Shown piece by piece: positions 1 to 6,877 of a stretch of DNA of 10,712 bases. Both the position numbers and the translations under genes were made by a program. A model generated the notes under the pieces. It ran no database searches. It was not told the DNA's origin and saw only the letters and a program-made list of their open reading frames with translations. How positions within the stretch are numbered: the first letter of the stretch is position 1; every line of letters begins with the position of its first letter. The stretch spans positions 1 to 10,712 of the forward strand of contig CAVPMN010000023.1 in assembly GCA_963706425.1 (NCBI GenBank). Reading direction: 5' to 3'. Origin of the DNA: CAVPMN01 sp963706425 (GTDB lineage: Bacteria; Actinomycetota; Acidimicrobiia; Acidimicrobiales; Acidimicrobilacustridaceae).

Positions 1-268
1 CAGACGCCTGGTCGAAGCGTCGGGCGATGTAGCCGTCGACGAAGTCGGTGGCGCCGAGCACGGCGAGCAGGCCGGCTGCGGCCAGCCGGTCGTCGATCCC
101 GAGGAGCAGCCACAGATAGACGGGCAGGCAGAGCAGCCGCACGAGCGTGATGGCATTGGGGACGGTGGCGATGCGATCGGCGCGGGCGCCCGCGCGGTCG
201 CTCGGCGGATCGGGTTCGGACGAGGGCCCCGATCCCTCGTCGCCGAACGCTGGGTCGGGCGTCGCCAC
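1..268 (-). CDS. CDP-alcohol phosphatidyltransferase family protein, N-terminal part (runs off the left edge)
   Basis: The minus strand encodes about 89 residues before the window ends. A polar, Pro/Asp/Glu-rich leader of about 35 residues is followed by a first membrane segment containing TVPNAITLVRLLCLPVYLWL, then a second hydrophobic stretch, then TDFVDGYIARRFDQAS. The last part is the start of the CDP-alcohol phosphatidyltransferase signature (D-G-x2-A-R-x8-G-x3-D-x3-D); the second half lies outside the window. Enzymes of this family are membrane proteins that transfer a phosphatidyl group from CDP-diacylglycerol to an alcohol such as glycerol-3-phosphate or inositol. Which alcohol is used here cannot be told from this fragment. 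I chose GTG at 268 because the frame upstream has no better start and a purine-rich GGATCGTAGG lies shortly before it. The gene is divergent from the HIT gene, with a 63-bp gap. Confidence 0.8.
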   Translation of the reverse strand, partial: MATPDPAFGDEGSGPSSEPDPPSDRAGARADRIATVPNAITLVRLLCLPVYLWLLLGIDDRLAAAGLLAVLGATDFVDGYIARRFDQAS

Positions 269-331
269 GTCGGCCAGCCTACGATCCTCGGCGACGCGCT
301 CGTTCCATCTCCCCCCGAGGTCCGACCCACG

Positions 332-742
332 ATGGCCACCATCTTCACCCGCATCATCAACGGGGAGCTGCCCGGTCGCTTCGTCTGGCGAGACGACCAG
401 GCGGTGGCCTTCCTGTCGATCAACCCGCTGCAGCCGGGCCACACCCTGGTGGTGCCGATCGTCGAGGTCGACCACTGGATCGACCTCGACGACGAGCTGG
501 TCGGTCACCTGATGCAGGTGTCGCGACGCGTCGCCGCCGCCCAGCAGGCGGTGTTCGAGCCCGTGCGAGTGGGGCTCATGATCGCCGGGCTCGAGGTGCC
601 CCACACCCATCTGCACGTGGTGCCGATCCGGGGCGTGCACGATCTCGACTTCTCCAACGCGGCTGCCGATCCCGACCCGGCCCAGCTCGATCGGGCCGCC
701 GAGCTCCTGCGCGAGGCGCTCGGCACCACCGACCTCGCCTGA
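332..742 (+). CDS. HIT family protein (histidine triad nucleotide-binding hydrolase)
   Basis: This 136-residue cytosolic protein matches the length of bacterial HIT/Hint proteins. The N-terminus MATIFTRIINGELPGR is the typical opening (SIFxKIIxGEIP). The histidine triad H91-T-H93-L-H95-V-V follows 'EVP' near the C-terminus, and H93 is expected to be the nucleophile. Family members hydrolyse nucleoside phosphoramidates, AMP-lysine or dinucleoside polyphosphates; the substrate here is unknown. The triad is complete, so the protein should be active. The ATG at 332 has a GAGG about 11 bases upstream, and a TACGAT -10-like hexamer lies at 280-285. The stop TGA at 740-742 is directly followed by the probable stop of the convergent DUF2079 gene at 743-745. 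The uninterrupted reading frame of that neighbour runs antisense through most of this gene, but the HIT frame is clearly the coding one. Confidence 0.93.
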   Translation: MATIFTRIINGELPGRFVWRDDQAVAFLSINPLQPGHTLVVPIVEVDHWIDLDDELVGHLMQVSRRVAAAQQAVFEPVRVGLMIAGLEVPHTHLHVVPIRGVHDLDFSNAAADPDPAQLDRAAELLREALGTTDLA

Positions 743-2244
743 TCAGCCGTCGGTGGCCTGCCCCCGTCGTCCGGGGGCCGGGCGAACACGACGATGCCTT
801 CCCGATCGAGCACCACGGAGTAGCCCAGGGTCTCCATGCCCAGTCGGAAGACCCGTCGGTCGATGTCGTCCCACGCGGCGGTCTCCTGCTCGTCGAGCAC
901 CACGACGTCGACGCCGCTCGCCGCCCCCGCCACATCGGGTCGGTCGCCGAGCTCGAGCGGATAGAGGTCCTGCCGCTCGGCGAGCACCTGGAGCATCGAC
1001 TCGGAGGCTCGCACCGACGCTCCGTCGGCGATGAGATCGCGGGCCTCGAGCCTGGCGGCATCGACGTCGTCCTGACTCCCCCAGTCCCAGGGCTCGCGAT
1101 AGGGCGAGCTGGCGGCATCCCGCACGAAGAACACCGTGCCGGCCAGCAGCAGCGCACCGAGCAGCCGGCGATCGACCGTGATCTTCTCCACGCCCAGCCG
1201 CCCGATGCGACTGAGCGCCATGGCCGTGGCGAGGAACACGAACGCGGTGATGGCGACCGTCTGCTGACCGAACACCGCCTCCTCGGGGACGTCGGCCACC
1301 AGATAGAGCAGCTGCAGCGGCAACACCGGCAGGAGGTAGCGCGGGGCGAGCACTGGCAGGAACACCACGGGCGCGAAGAGGGTGACGAACAGGCTGAAGT
1401 TCTGCTCGCTGAACAACCGGCTGAGGACGTCGACGGGATGGCTCACCATGCCCCAGGCCACGCCCGCAGGTGAGCTGCCGAACGCGTCGAACGCCTCGAG
1501 GTGCGGGAAGCTGCCATCGCCGAAGTGCGGCTGGACGAACAGCGCAGCGACGAGGGTCCACCCGAGGCCGGCGACGATGGTGGCCAGGCCCGCCCGGCGG
1601 CGACCCTCGACGATCAGGAGACCGCCGATGCCGGCGATGGCCAGACCGAAGTCGGCTCGCGACGCCATGACCACCACCGCGCAGAGGGCGAACCAACGCC
1701 AGCGCCCGTTGAGCGCGAAGTAGGACGCCGCCAAGAGGCCTGGCACCCCGATGACCTCCGGGTGGAACCCGTCGAGGTTGAGGTTGTGCATCACCGGATA
1801 GAGCGCGTAGACGAAGACGAGCGTGCCCGCCGCGCCGACGCGCAGGTTGGCCAGCCGGCGGGCGATCCGCCACAACGGCACCACGGCCACCGCCAGGATG
1901 GCCGACTGCAGCACCAGCAGCCCCGGGATGATCGGCAGCACGAAGGTGACACCCACCATCGGGTAGAAGGCGAACGCGGCCTGCTGGGCGAGCAGGTGCA
2001 CGCCGTCGGTGACCGTGAGCACGGGCGAGTTGCCCTCTCGGATGTTCCAGGCCGCCTGCGTGTAGGCGGTGAGGTCCACCGTGCCTTCCAAGGAGCGGGC
2101 CGTGGCGAGCGACAGCGCCGCCAGCCACACGAACAGGCCTGCGGCGATGAGCCAGGGCAGCACGCGGTCGACCCACTCGCTGTCGAGGCGGGCCTGCCAG
2201 CGGAGCACGACGTTGTCGACGCGCCGCCGGAGAGTCGCGGTCAA
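743..2244 (-). CDS. DUF2079-type polytopic membrane protein, probably frameshifted at its 3' end
   Basis: This is a membrane protein of about 500 residues with many hydrophobic spans, beginning near WLIAAGLFVWLAALSLATAR. The DLTAYTQAAWNIREG segment, followed by HLLAQQAAFAFYPM, resembles the first external loop of DUF2079 proteins. These are uncharacterised and resemble GT-C-type membrane glycosyltransferases. A soluble C-terminal domain ends in VVLDREGIVVFARP. I chose the TTG at 2244: it overlaps the SRAP stop as TTGA, and the in-frame extension up to 2424 is an Arg/Pro-rich shadow of the SRAP gene. The uninterrupted frame does not stop at 743. It continues to 505, antisense to the HIT gene, through a Ser/Arg/Thr-rich stretch with no membrane or domain character. 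One extra base in the CCCCC/GGGGG hairpin at 761-777 would give ...QATDG and a TGA at 743-745, abutting the HIT stop. It is the last gene of a minus-strand cluster of three. Confidence 0.8.
761..777. repeat. GC-only inverted repeat (5-bp stem, 7-nt loop) at the HIT/DUF2079 junction
   Basis: CCCCC at 761-765 pairs with GGGGG at 773-777 around a GTCGTCC loop. It begins 18 bases after the HIT stop codon and lies inside the last codons of the convergent DUF2079 gene. No T-tract follows, so it is a poor intrinsic terminator, although actinobacterial terminators often lack one. It is also where a one-base homopolymer length error would explain the runaway frame of the DUF2079 gene. Confidence 0.4.
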
Positions 2245-2951
2245 AGGAGCGTGCCTTGGGGACCGGCGGGGTCGACCTCGTCGACCAGGTGACTGCCCCG
2301 GTTGCGCACGCTGTTGACGTCGGTGCTGACCGGGTGCAGGGCGATCAGCGACGCCGGCGCGGGCACCAGCAGCTTGCCCAGCAGGTCGACGTCGTGGTTC
2401 TCGGGGTCGAGCCACTGCTCCCATGCGGTGGGAGGGAGGATCACCGGCATGCGATCGTGGATCTCACGCACCTTCTCGTTGGGCTCGCCGGTGATGATGC
2501 AGCAGGAGTGCACCTCTTCGTGCTCCGGAGAGTCGGGGTTGCGCCATACCTCCCACAGCCCGGCGAACGCCAGCGGCTCGTCGTCCTCACGATGGATGAA
2601 GTAGGGCTGCTTGGCCTTCTGCCCGGGAAGCTTCTTCCATTCGTAGAACCCATCAGCTGGGATGATGCAGCGCCGTTTGGCGAAGGCGTGCTTGAAGGCG
2701 TTCTTGCTGGCAAGGGTCTCGGCGCGGGCGTTGATCATGCGACTGCCGACCGAGGGGTCCTTCGCCCATCGGGGCACCAGGCCCCAGTGCAGCGCCTCGA
2801 CCTTGCGGGTCGATCCGTCCTCGAGCACCGCGTAGATGTCAGACGTGGGAGCGACGTTGTAGTTCGGCTCGAGCAGGGCCTCGGGCGCGCTGGCCCCGAA
2901 GTAGCGGGCGATCTCATCGGGCGGCGACGCCGCCACGAACCGGCCACACAT
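2241..2951 (-). CDS. SRAP domain protein (YedK/HMCES type, SOS response-associated peptidase family)
   Basis: This 236-residue protein begins MCGRF. After removal of Met1, Cys2 becomes the N-terminal residue that forms a thiazolidine crosslink with abasic sites in single-stranded DNA. The other active-site residues of the family are visible: N32 in YNVAPT, E104 in GFYEWK and H165 in IHDRMPVIL. WGLVPRWA (56-63) and INARAET (73-79) are further family hallmarks. Family members shield abasic sites at replication forks and can reverse the crosslink by autoproteolysis. The start is fixed by Cys2, yet no Shine-Dalgarno sequence precedes it. The TAG of the upstream crotonase gene lies 11 bases away, so translational coupling is likely. 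The 3' end overlaps the TTG start of the DUF2079 gene by four bases (TTGA). No SOS box was recognised upstream. Confidence 0.95.
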   Translation of the reverse strand: MCGRFVAASPPDEIARYFGASAPEALLEPNYNVAPTSDIYAVLEDGSTRKVEALHWGLVPRWAKDPSVGSRMINARAETLASKNAFKHAFAKRRCIIPADGFYEWKKLPGQKAKQPYFIHREDDEPLAFAGLWEVWRNPDSPEHEEVHSCCIITGEPNEKVREIHDRMPVILPPTAWEQWLDPENHDVDLLGKLLVPAPASLIALHPVSTDVNSVRNRGSHLVDEVDPAGPQGTLL

Positions 2952-2962
2952 GGATGCAGACG

Positions 2963-3802
2963 CTAGTGCGCCGGTGACGGTCCGGCGGCCGAGCCGTGGC
3001 GGCCCGCACCCTGCGCGAACCGAGTGGCGCCTGCTCGCGTCTCGCCGGATGCGATGACGGCGAGGCCGAGCTCGGTCTCGCGCTCCAGGGCCTCGTCAAA
3101 CCCCAGGTCCCACTGCTCGTAGGCCGAGCGGCGGTCCGATCGCAGGCAGCGCTGCGGCAGCGCCGCCAGCTCATGGGCGAGCTGCACTGCGGCGTCTCGC
3201 GCCCCGCCCGCCGGAGCGAGTCGGTTGACCAGGCCCATCGCCAAGGCCTCGTCCCCTGAGACGCCCCGCCCGGTGAGGATCAGGTCGAGCGCCCGACTCT
3301 GGCCGATGAGGCGGGGCAGGCGGATGGTGCCACCGTCGACCAGCGGCACCCCCCAACGTCGGCAGTAGACCCCGAACACGGCGTCGTCGGCTGCCACCCG
3401 CAGGTCGCACCACACGGCCAGCTCCAGGCCTCCCGCCACGGCCCACCCCTCGACCGCGGCGATCACCGGCTTCGAGAGCATCATCCGGGTCGGCCCCATC
3501 GGACCGTCGCCCGTGACGTCGACACGATTGCCGCGACCGGCCGAGATCGCCTTCAGGTCGGCTCCGGCACAGAACGTGCCACCGGCACCGGTGAGCACCG
3601 CCACCGCCAGGTCGTCGTCGGCCTCGAAGCGCCGGAACGCCTCGGCCAACATCGCGGCGGTGGGCCCGTCGACGGCGTTGCGAACCGCCGGTCGGTCGAT
3701 GACGATCACCACCACCGGGCCGTCGGGCTCGTAGCGCACCGCGGGGCGGTCGGCCGCCGGGTCGGCGGCCTGGGCGGTCCTCTCGTCGGCCACGGCGGTC
3801 AC
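2963..3802 (-). CDS. Crotonase / enoyl-CoA hydratase family protein
   Basis: This soluble protein of 279 residues has the crotonase fold. GGTFCAGADLK (75-84) carries the first oxyanion-hole and CoA-binding loop. GWAVAGGLELAVWCDLRVA (119-137) supplies the second oxyanion-hole glycines (G124, G125) and a Glu at 127 (GGLEL), matching the first catalytic Glu of hydratases. At the second catalytic Glu (FGxPE in classical hydratases) the sequence is FGVYCRRWG, with Cys147 in its place. Ordinary enoyl-CoA hydration is therefore uncertain, and another crotonase reaction is possible. I chose GTG at 3802 because GGAGGG sits four bases upstream; the frame remains open to 3889, but that part overlaps the divergent gene and lacks family sequence. 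It is the first gene of the minus-strand cluster with SRAP and DUF2079, and its start is only 18 bases from the divergent DMT start. Confidence 0.9.
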   Translation of the reverse strand: MTAVADERTAQAADPAADRPAVRYEPDGPVVVIVIDRPAVRNAVDGPTAAMLAEAFRRFEADDDLAVAVLTGAGGTFCAGADLKAISAGRGNRVDVTGDGPMGPTRMMLSKPVIAAVEGWAVAGGLELAVWCDLRVAADDAVFGVYCRRWGVPLVDGGTIRLPRLIGQSRALDLILTGRGVSGDEALAMGLVNRLAPAGGARDAAVQLAHELAALPQRCLRSDRRSAYEQWDLGFDEALERETELGLAVIASGETRAGATRFAQGAGRHGSAAGPSPAH

Positions 3803-3820
3803 GCTACCCTCCGCACACCC

Positions 3821-4712
3821 ATGCTGGTCACGGTCGCGCTCGCCCTGTTCGCTGCGTTCCTGTTCGCGGTGGCGTCGGTGCTCCAGCAACGGGCCGCCGC
3901 CACCGTGCCCGACGAGGACGCCCTCAACGCCGGCCTCATCACCCGGCTCGTCAAGCAGCCGATGTGGTTGGCGGGCCTCGGCGCGGACGCGGCCGGCTAC
4001 CTCACGCAGGCGGCCGCGTTGGCCATCGGCTCGCTCATCATCGTGCAGCCGCTCCTCGTCACGATGCTGCTGTTCGCCCTGCCGCTGAGCGCCCGCTACA
4101 CCGGCCGCAAGCTGGCGCCGGCCGACTTCGCCTGGGCGGTGCTGCTCACCGTGGGCCTGGCTGTCTTCTTGATCGTCGGCGATCCGACCGACGGCAACGA
4201 CGAGGGCGACGGCCGGGCCTGGCTGGCCGCACTGGTCGTCATCTACCCACTGGTCATCGTGCTGGTGTCGAGCGCGGCCCGCCGCCGGGGTGCACGACGG
4301 GCACTGCTGCTCGGCTCCGCGGCCGGCATCCTCTACGGCACCACCGACGCGCTCACCAAGACGGTCGTGCGCGGCCTCGACGACGGGCTGGTCTCGGTGG
4401 TCGCCAACTGGGAGACGTGGGCGCTGATCATCAGCATCTGCGCAGGGGCGTTCCTCCAGCAGTCGGCCTATCAGGCCGGCGGGCTACGGGCGTCCCTACC
4501 GTCGATCACCGGCCTCGAACCGCTCACCGGCACGTTGCTGGGCGTGCTCATCTACCACGAGCGGTTCCGGGTCGACACGGCCGCCAGCCGGCTGCTGCTG
4601 GTGGCCAGCGCAGGCGCCGCCATCGTGGCCGCCTTGGCGCTGGCCCGCTCGGCCGGGCGGGCCGAAGCAGCGTCGGCGGGCGCGGGAGGGCGCGCCGGTC
4701 ACGCCCGGCTAG
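3821..4712 (+). CDS. DMT-family (EamA-like) membrane protein, probably frameshifted at its 3' end
   Basis: This is a polytopic membrane protein of roughly 290 residues. The first span starts at once (LVTVALALFAAFLFAVASVL), and two half-repeats follow, each with several spans, as in drug/metabolite transporters: IIVQPLLVTMLLFALPLSA in the first half, GLEPLTGTLLGVLIYHERF in the second. The latter is the usual conserved late-span motif with a final Glu. The substrate is unknown. No Shine-Dalgarno precedes ATG 3821. A TACCCT hexamer at 3805-3810 could be a -10 element giving a leaderless or nearly leaderless transcript. As read, the frame does not stop after the last span but runs antisense through lysS to 5809. 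Removing one G near 4684-4690 gives a tail ending EGAPVTPG and TAG at 4710-4712, with 296 residues in all. The last codons in that shifted frame are all GC-ending; those in the unshifted frame are not. Confidence 0.82.
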
Positions 4713-6265
4713 CGGTCGGTGTCGAACTCGGCGCGGTCGAGCCCCACCTCGGGGCGCAACGTCGGGAAGAGGATGACCTCGCGGATGCTCTCGACCCCCG
4801 CCAGCAGCATGATCAGTCGATCGATCCCCATGCCCATGCCACCGGTGGGCGGCAGCCCGTACTCGAGGGCGCGGATGTAGTCGAGATCGACGTCGCCGGC
4901 CTCGAGGTCGCCGGCCGCCTTGGCCTCGGCCTCGGCCTGGAAGCGGGCCAGCTGCTCGACCGGATCGTTGAGCTCGCTGTAGGCGTTGGCCAGCTCGCGC
5001 CCGTCGACGATGACCTCGAAGCGCTCGACCAGCGACGGATCGTCGCGATGCGGCTTCGCCAGGGGCGAGACCTCACGTGGGTGATCGATCACGATCGTGG
5101 GCTCGAACACCTTGCCTTCGGCCAACTCGTCGTAGACCTCGAACATGAGCCGGCCCGGGCCCCAGTGGCTCTGGTAGGCCACGCCGAGATCGTCGAGCAC
5201 ACGACGGGCCTCGTCGACCGGCATCGAGGCACTCATCTGCACGCCGACCGTCTGGGTGATGAGGTCGGCCATGGTGATGCGCGGCCAGGGCGGGGCCAGG
5301 TCGATGTCGCGACCTCGCAACGTCACCTTGGTGGTGCCGTTGGCGGCCATCGCGGCCGCTGCGACCAGGTCCTCGGTGAGCGTCATCATCTCGGTGTAGT
5401 CGGCGAACGCCTCGTAGGCCTCGAGCATGGTGAACTCGGGGTTGTGGCGGGTGTCGAGCCCTTCGTTGCGGAACACCCGACCGATCTCGAACACCCGCTC
5501 GAGGCCGCCCACGACGAGACGCTTCAGAGGCAGCTCGAGGGCGATGCGCAGATAGGAGTCGAGGTCGAGGGCGTTGTAGTGCGTGACGAACGGTCGGGCC
5601 GTGGCCCCACCCTGCGTGAGGCTGAGGATCGGTGTCTCGACCTCGACGTAGTCACGGTCGCGCAGGCACGAGCGGATGGCGTCGACTGCGGCGTGGCGCA
5701 CGGCGAACACCCTGCGGGCGTCGTCGTTGACCACCAGGTCGACGTAGCGCTGGCGATAGCGCGTGTCGATGTCGCTGAGGCCCTTCCACTTGTCGGGCAA
5801 TGGTCGTAGCGACTTCGACAGCAGCTCGAACTGATCGATCTTGACCGACAGCTCGCCCTTCTTCGTCACCATCACGGTGCCCTCGACACCGATCCAGTCG
5901 CCCCGGTCGAGGTCGTTGAACGCGACGAAGCGCTCCTTGCCCAGCGCCCCCTGGGCCACGAAGAGCTGCACGTCGCCGGCCCGGTCACGGATGTTGGCGA
6001 ACGTCAGCCGGCCCTGCTCGCGCTTGAGCATGATGCGACCGGCGATGCGCACACGATCGTCGGTCTCGGCCCCGGCCTCGAGAGCGCCCCACTTCTCGCG
6101 CACCTCGCCGATGGTGTGATCGCGGTCGAACCGATAGGGATACGGCTCCACACCCGCCTCACGAAGGCGGTCCAGCTTGTCGAGCCGCAGCGCGCGAATG
6201 GTCGACGGCGCCTCTTCGGCGTCCGGTCCCTGATCGCTGTCGTTTCGGTCGTTCTCGTCGGCCAT
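4709..6265 (-). CDS. lysS: Lysyl-tRNA synthetase, class II
   Basis: This 518-residue cytosolic enzyme charges tRNA-Lys with lysine using ATP. After an acidic leader, an N-terminal OB-fold anticodon-binding domain (about residues 70-155; RVRIAGRIMLKREQGRLTF, GDVQLFV) is followed by the class II catalytic core. Motif 1 lies around 170-215 (TRYRQRYVDL, DYVEVETPIL). Motif 2 lies around 258-290 (VFEIGRVFRNEGLDTRHNPEF, with R266 and E268 of the F-R-x-E signature). Motif 3 begins at 475 (GGMGMGIDRLIMLLAG). Length and order match bacterial LysS. I chose ATG 6265 (MADEND) because AGAGGA lies just upstream and the preceding 21 in-frame residues look non-coding. The stop is the TAG at 4711-4709, within a CTAG palindrome shared with the probable stop of the convergent DMT gene. 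Confidence 0.97.
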   Translation of the reverse strand: MADENDRNDSDQGPDAEEAPSTIRALRLDKLDRLREAGVEPYPYRFDRDHTIGEVREKWGALEAGAETDDRVRIAGRIMLKREQGRLTFANIRDRAGDVQLFVAQGALGKERFVAFNDLDRGDWIGVEGTVMVTKKGELSVKIDQFELLSKSLRPLPDKWKGLSDIDTRYRQRYVDLVVNDDARRVFAVRHAAVDAIRSCLRDRDYVEVETPILSLTQGGATARPFVTHYNALDLDSYLRIALELPLKRLVVGGLERVFEIGRVFRNEGLDTRHNPEFTMLEAYEAFADYTEMMTLTEDLVAAAAMAANGTTKVTLRGRDIDLAPPWPRITMADLITQTVGVQMSASMPVDEARRVLDDLGVAYQSHWGPGRLMFEVYDELAEGKVFEPTIVIDHPREVSPLAKPHRDDPSLVERFEVIVDGRELANAYSELNDPVEQLARFQAEAEAKAAGDLEAGDVDLDYIRALEYGLPPTGGMGMGIDRLIMLLAGVESIREVILFPTLRPEVGLDRAEFDTDR

Positions 6266-6378
6266 CGGTCCTCTTCGGGCGATCGCGACGAGCGAGCCCG
6301 ACGCGCCAGCGGACAGACTACGGCCCACGACGAAGGCGAATTGAACCTTTCCGGTCCGACCGAGGGTAAGGATCCCGG

Positions 6379-6501
6379 ATGCGCTTCGGTGATGTGGAGG
6401 TCCGTCCTCTCGGAGGTGGCCTCGGATGCCTGCTCATGATCGTCGTGTCGATCATGCTCTCGGTTCTGCTGACCCTCGTGCTCAACGTCGCGTTGCGTTA
6501 G
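6379..6501 (+). CDS. Small single-span membrane protein (40 aa), unknown function
   Basis: This short ORF encodes a polar head (MRFGDVEVRPLGGG) followed by one long hydrophobic segment (residues 15-39, LGCLLMIVVSIM...LTLVLNVAL) and a terminal Arg. That is the architecture of a small N-in or tail-anchored membrane protein. AAGGA at 6368-6372 lies six bases upstream of the ATG, an ideal ribosome binding site, and this is the main reason for believing it. The GGGLGCLLM motif looks like a designed head-to-membrane junction, and small actinobacterial membrane proteins of this shape are common. I know of no function. It is divergent from lysS across a 113-bp gap and convergent with another tiny membrane ORF 34 bp downstream. 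Confidence 0.72.
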   Translation: MRFGDVEVRPLGGGLGCLLMIVVSIMLSVLLTLVLNVALR

Positions 6502-6535
6502 CGGGATGAGGCCGGTGATTGCCGAGGTGACAGCC

Positions 6536-6631
6536 TCAGCGCAGGCGGCGCTGGCGATGCCGGTCCCACATCGCAGGGCCGAGGACGAGGACCAAGGCGA
6601 CCGCAACTCCGAACCAGATCAGCATCGCCAT
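6536..6631 (-). CDS. Possible very small membrane protein (31 aa), unknown function
   Basis: The minus strand reads MAMLIWFGVAVALVLVLGPA, then a short basic tail (MWDRHRQRRLR) and a TGA stop. One hydrophobic helix followed by a positively charged cytoplasmic tail is a plausible small membrane protein with its N-terminus outside. No Shine-Dalgarno precedes either of the two in-frame ATG codons (6631 and 6625). A good -10-like hexamer, TATGTT, covers 6639-6634 on the minus strand, eight bases before the second ATG, which would suit leaderless expression of a 29-residue product. Length alone gives weak support, so chance is not excluded. Confidence 0.42.
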   Translation of the reverse strand: MAMLIWFGVAVALVLVLGPAMWDRHRQRRLR

Positions 6632-6822
6632 CGAACATAGGGGGCCGGCTGGAACCGGAGGCGAGCGCCCGGCGACCGGTGGGCGAAGCTTCACGGGCAC
6701 TCAGGTGAATGCCGTCTGTCCGTCTCCTGTAGTGCTCAGTCTCGTTGTGCGACCGTGTCGATCACGGCCCGAGCAAATCAATGGCACACCGCACACCGCG
6801 ACGATCAGAACCGTCACCGTGC
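6632..6822. other. Intergenic stretch, no gene recognised
   Basis: Between the 31-aa ORF and the inverted repeat near the tRNA gene I see no ORF with a ribosome binding site or coding character. Frames crossing it on either strand run into the tRNA gene. The base composition is less GC-rich than in the flanking genes. It holds one short inverted repeat, CCGTG-TCGAT-CACGG at 6753-6767, of unknown meaning. Confidence 0.5.
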
Positions 6823-6869
6823 AAATCGGTGCGTGAAACAACCGCATGGGTTGTTTCACGCACCGATTT
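6823..6869. repeat. Perfect 21-bp inverted repeat with 5-nt loop, next to the tRNA-Pro 3' end
   Basis: The left arm (6823-6843, beginning AAATCGGTGCG) is exactly complementary to the right arm (6849-6869, ending CACCGATTT), with GCATG as the loop. The arms contain no mismatch, far longer than the small hairpins common at this GC content. On the minus strand it begins eight bases after the CCA end of tRNA-Pro. Read that way it could be a rho-independent-like terminator or a processing hairpin, but it is followed by GCACGG and not by a T-tract. Alternatives are a dispersed repeat copy (REP/MITE-like) or a recombination remnant beside a tRNA gene. Confidence 0.9.
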
Positions 6870-6877
6870 CGGGGGAA

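Noticed and set aside
505..742. Minus-strand extension of the DUF2079 frame through the HIT gene
   Set aside because: It is rich in Ser, Arg, Thr and Trp with no domain, as expected of the complement of a real gene. The HIT triad lies on the other strand.
2256..2966. Long plus-strand ORF antisense to the SRAP gene
   Set aside because: It mirrors the SRAP frame exactly in extent and has low-complexity Val/Gly/Asp/Arg composition without a domain; SRAP catalytic residues are all on the minus strand.
4713..5809. Plus-strand open frame opposite lysS, continuing the DMT protein
   Set aside because: It is an antisense shadow of lysS codons at high GC. It has no membrane character, and the lysS frame carries all class II synthetase motifs.
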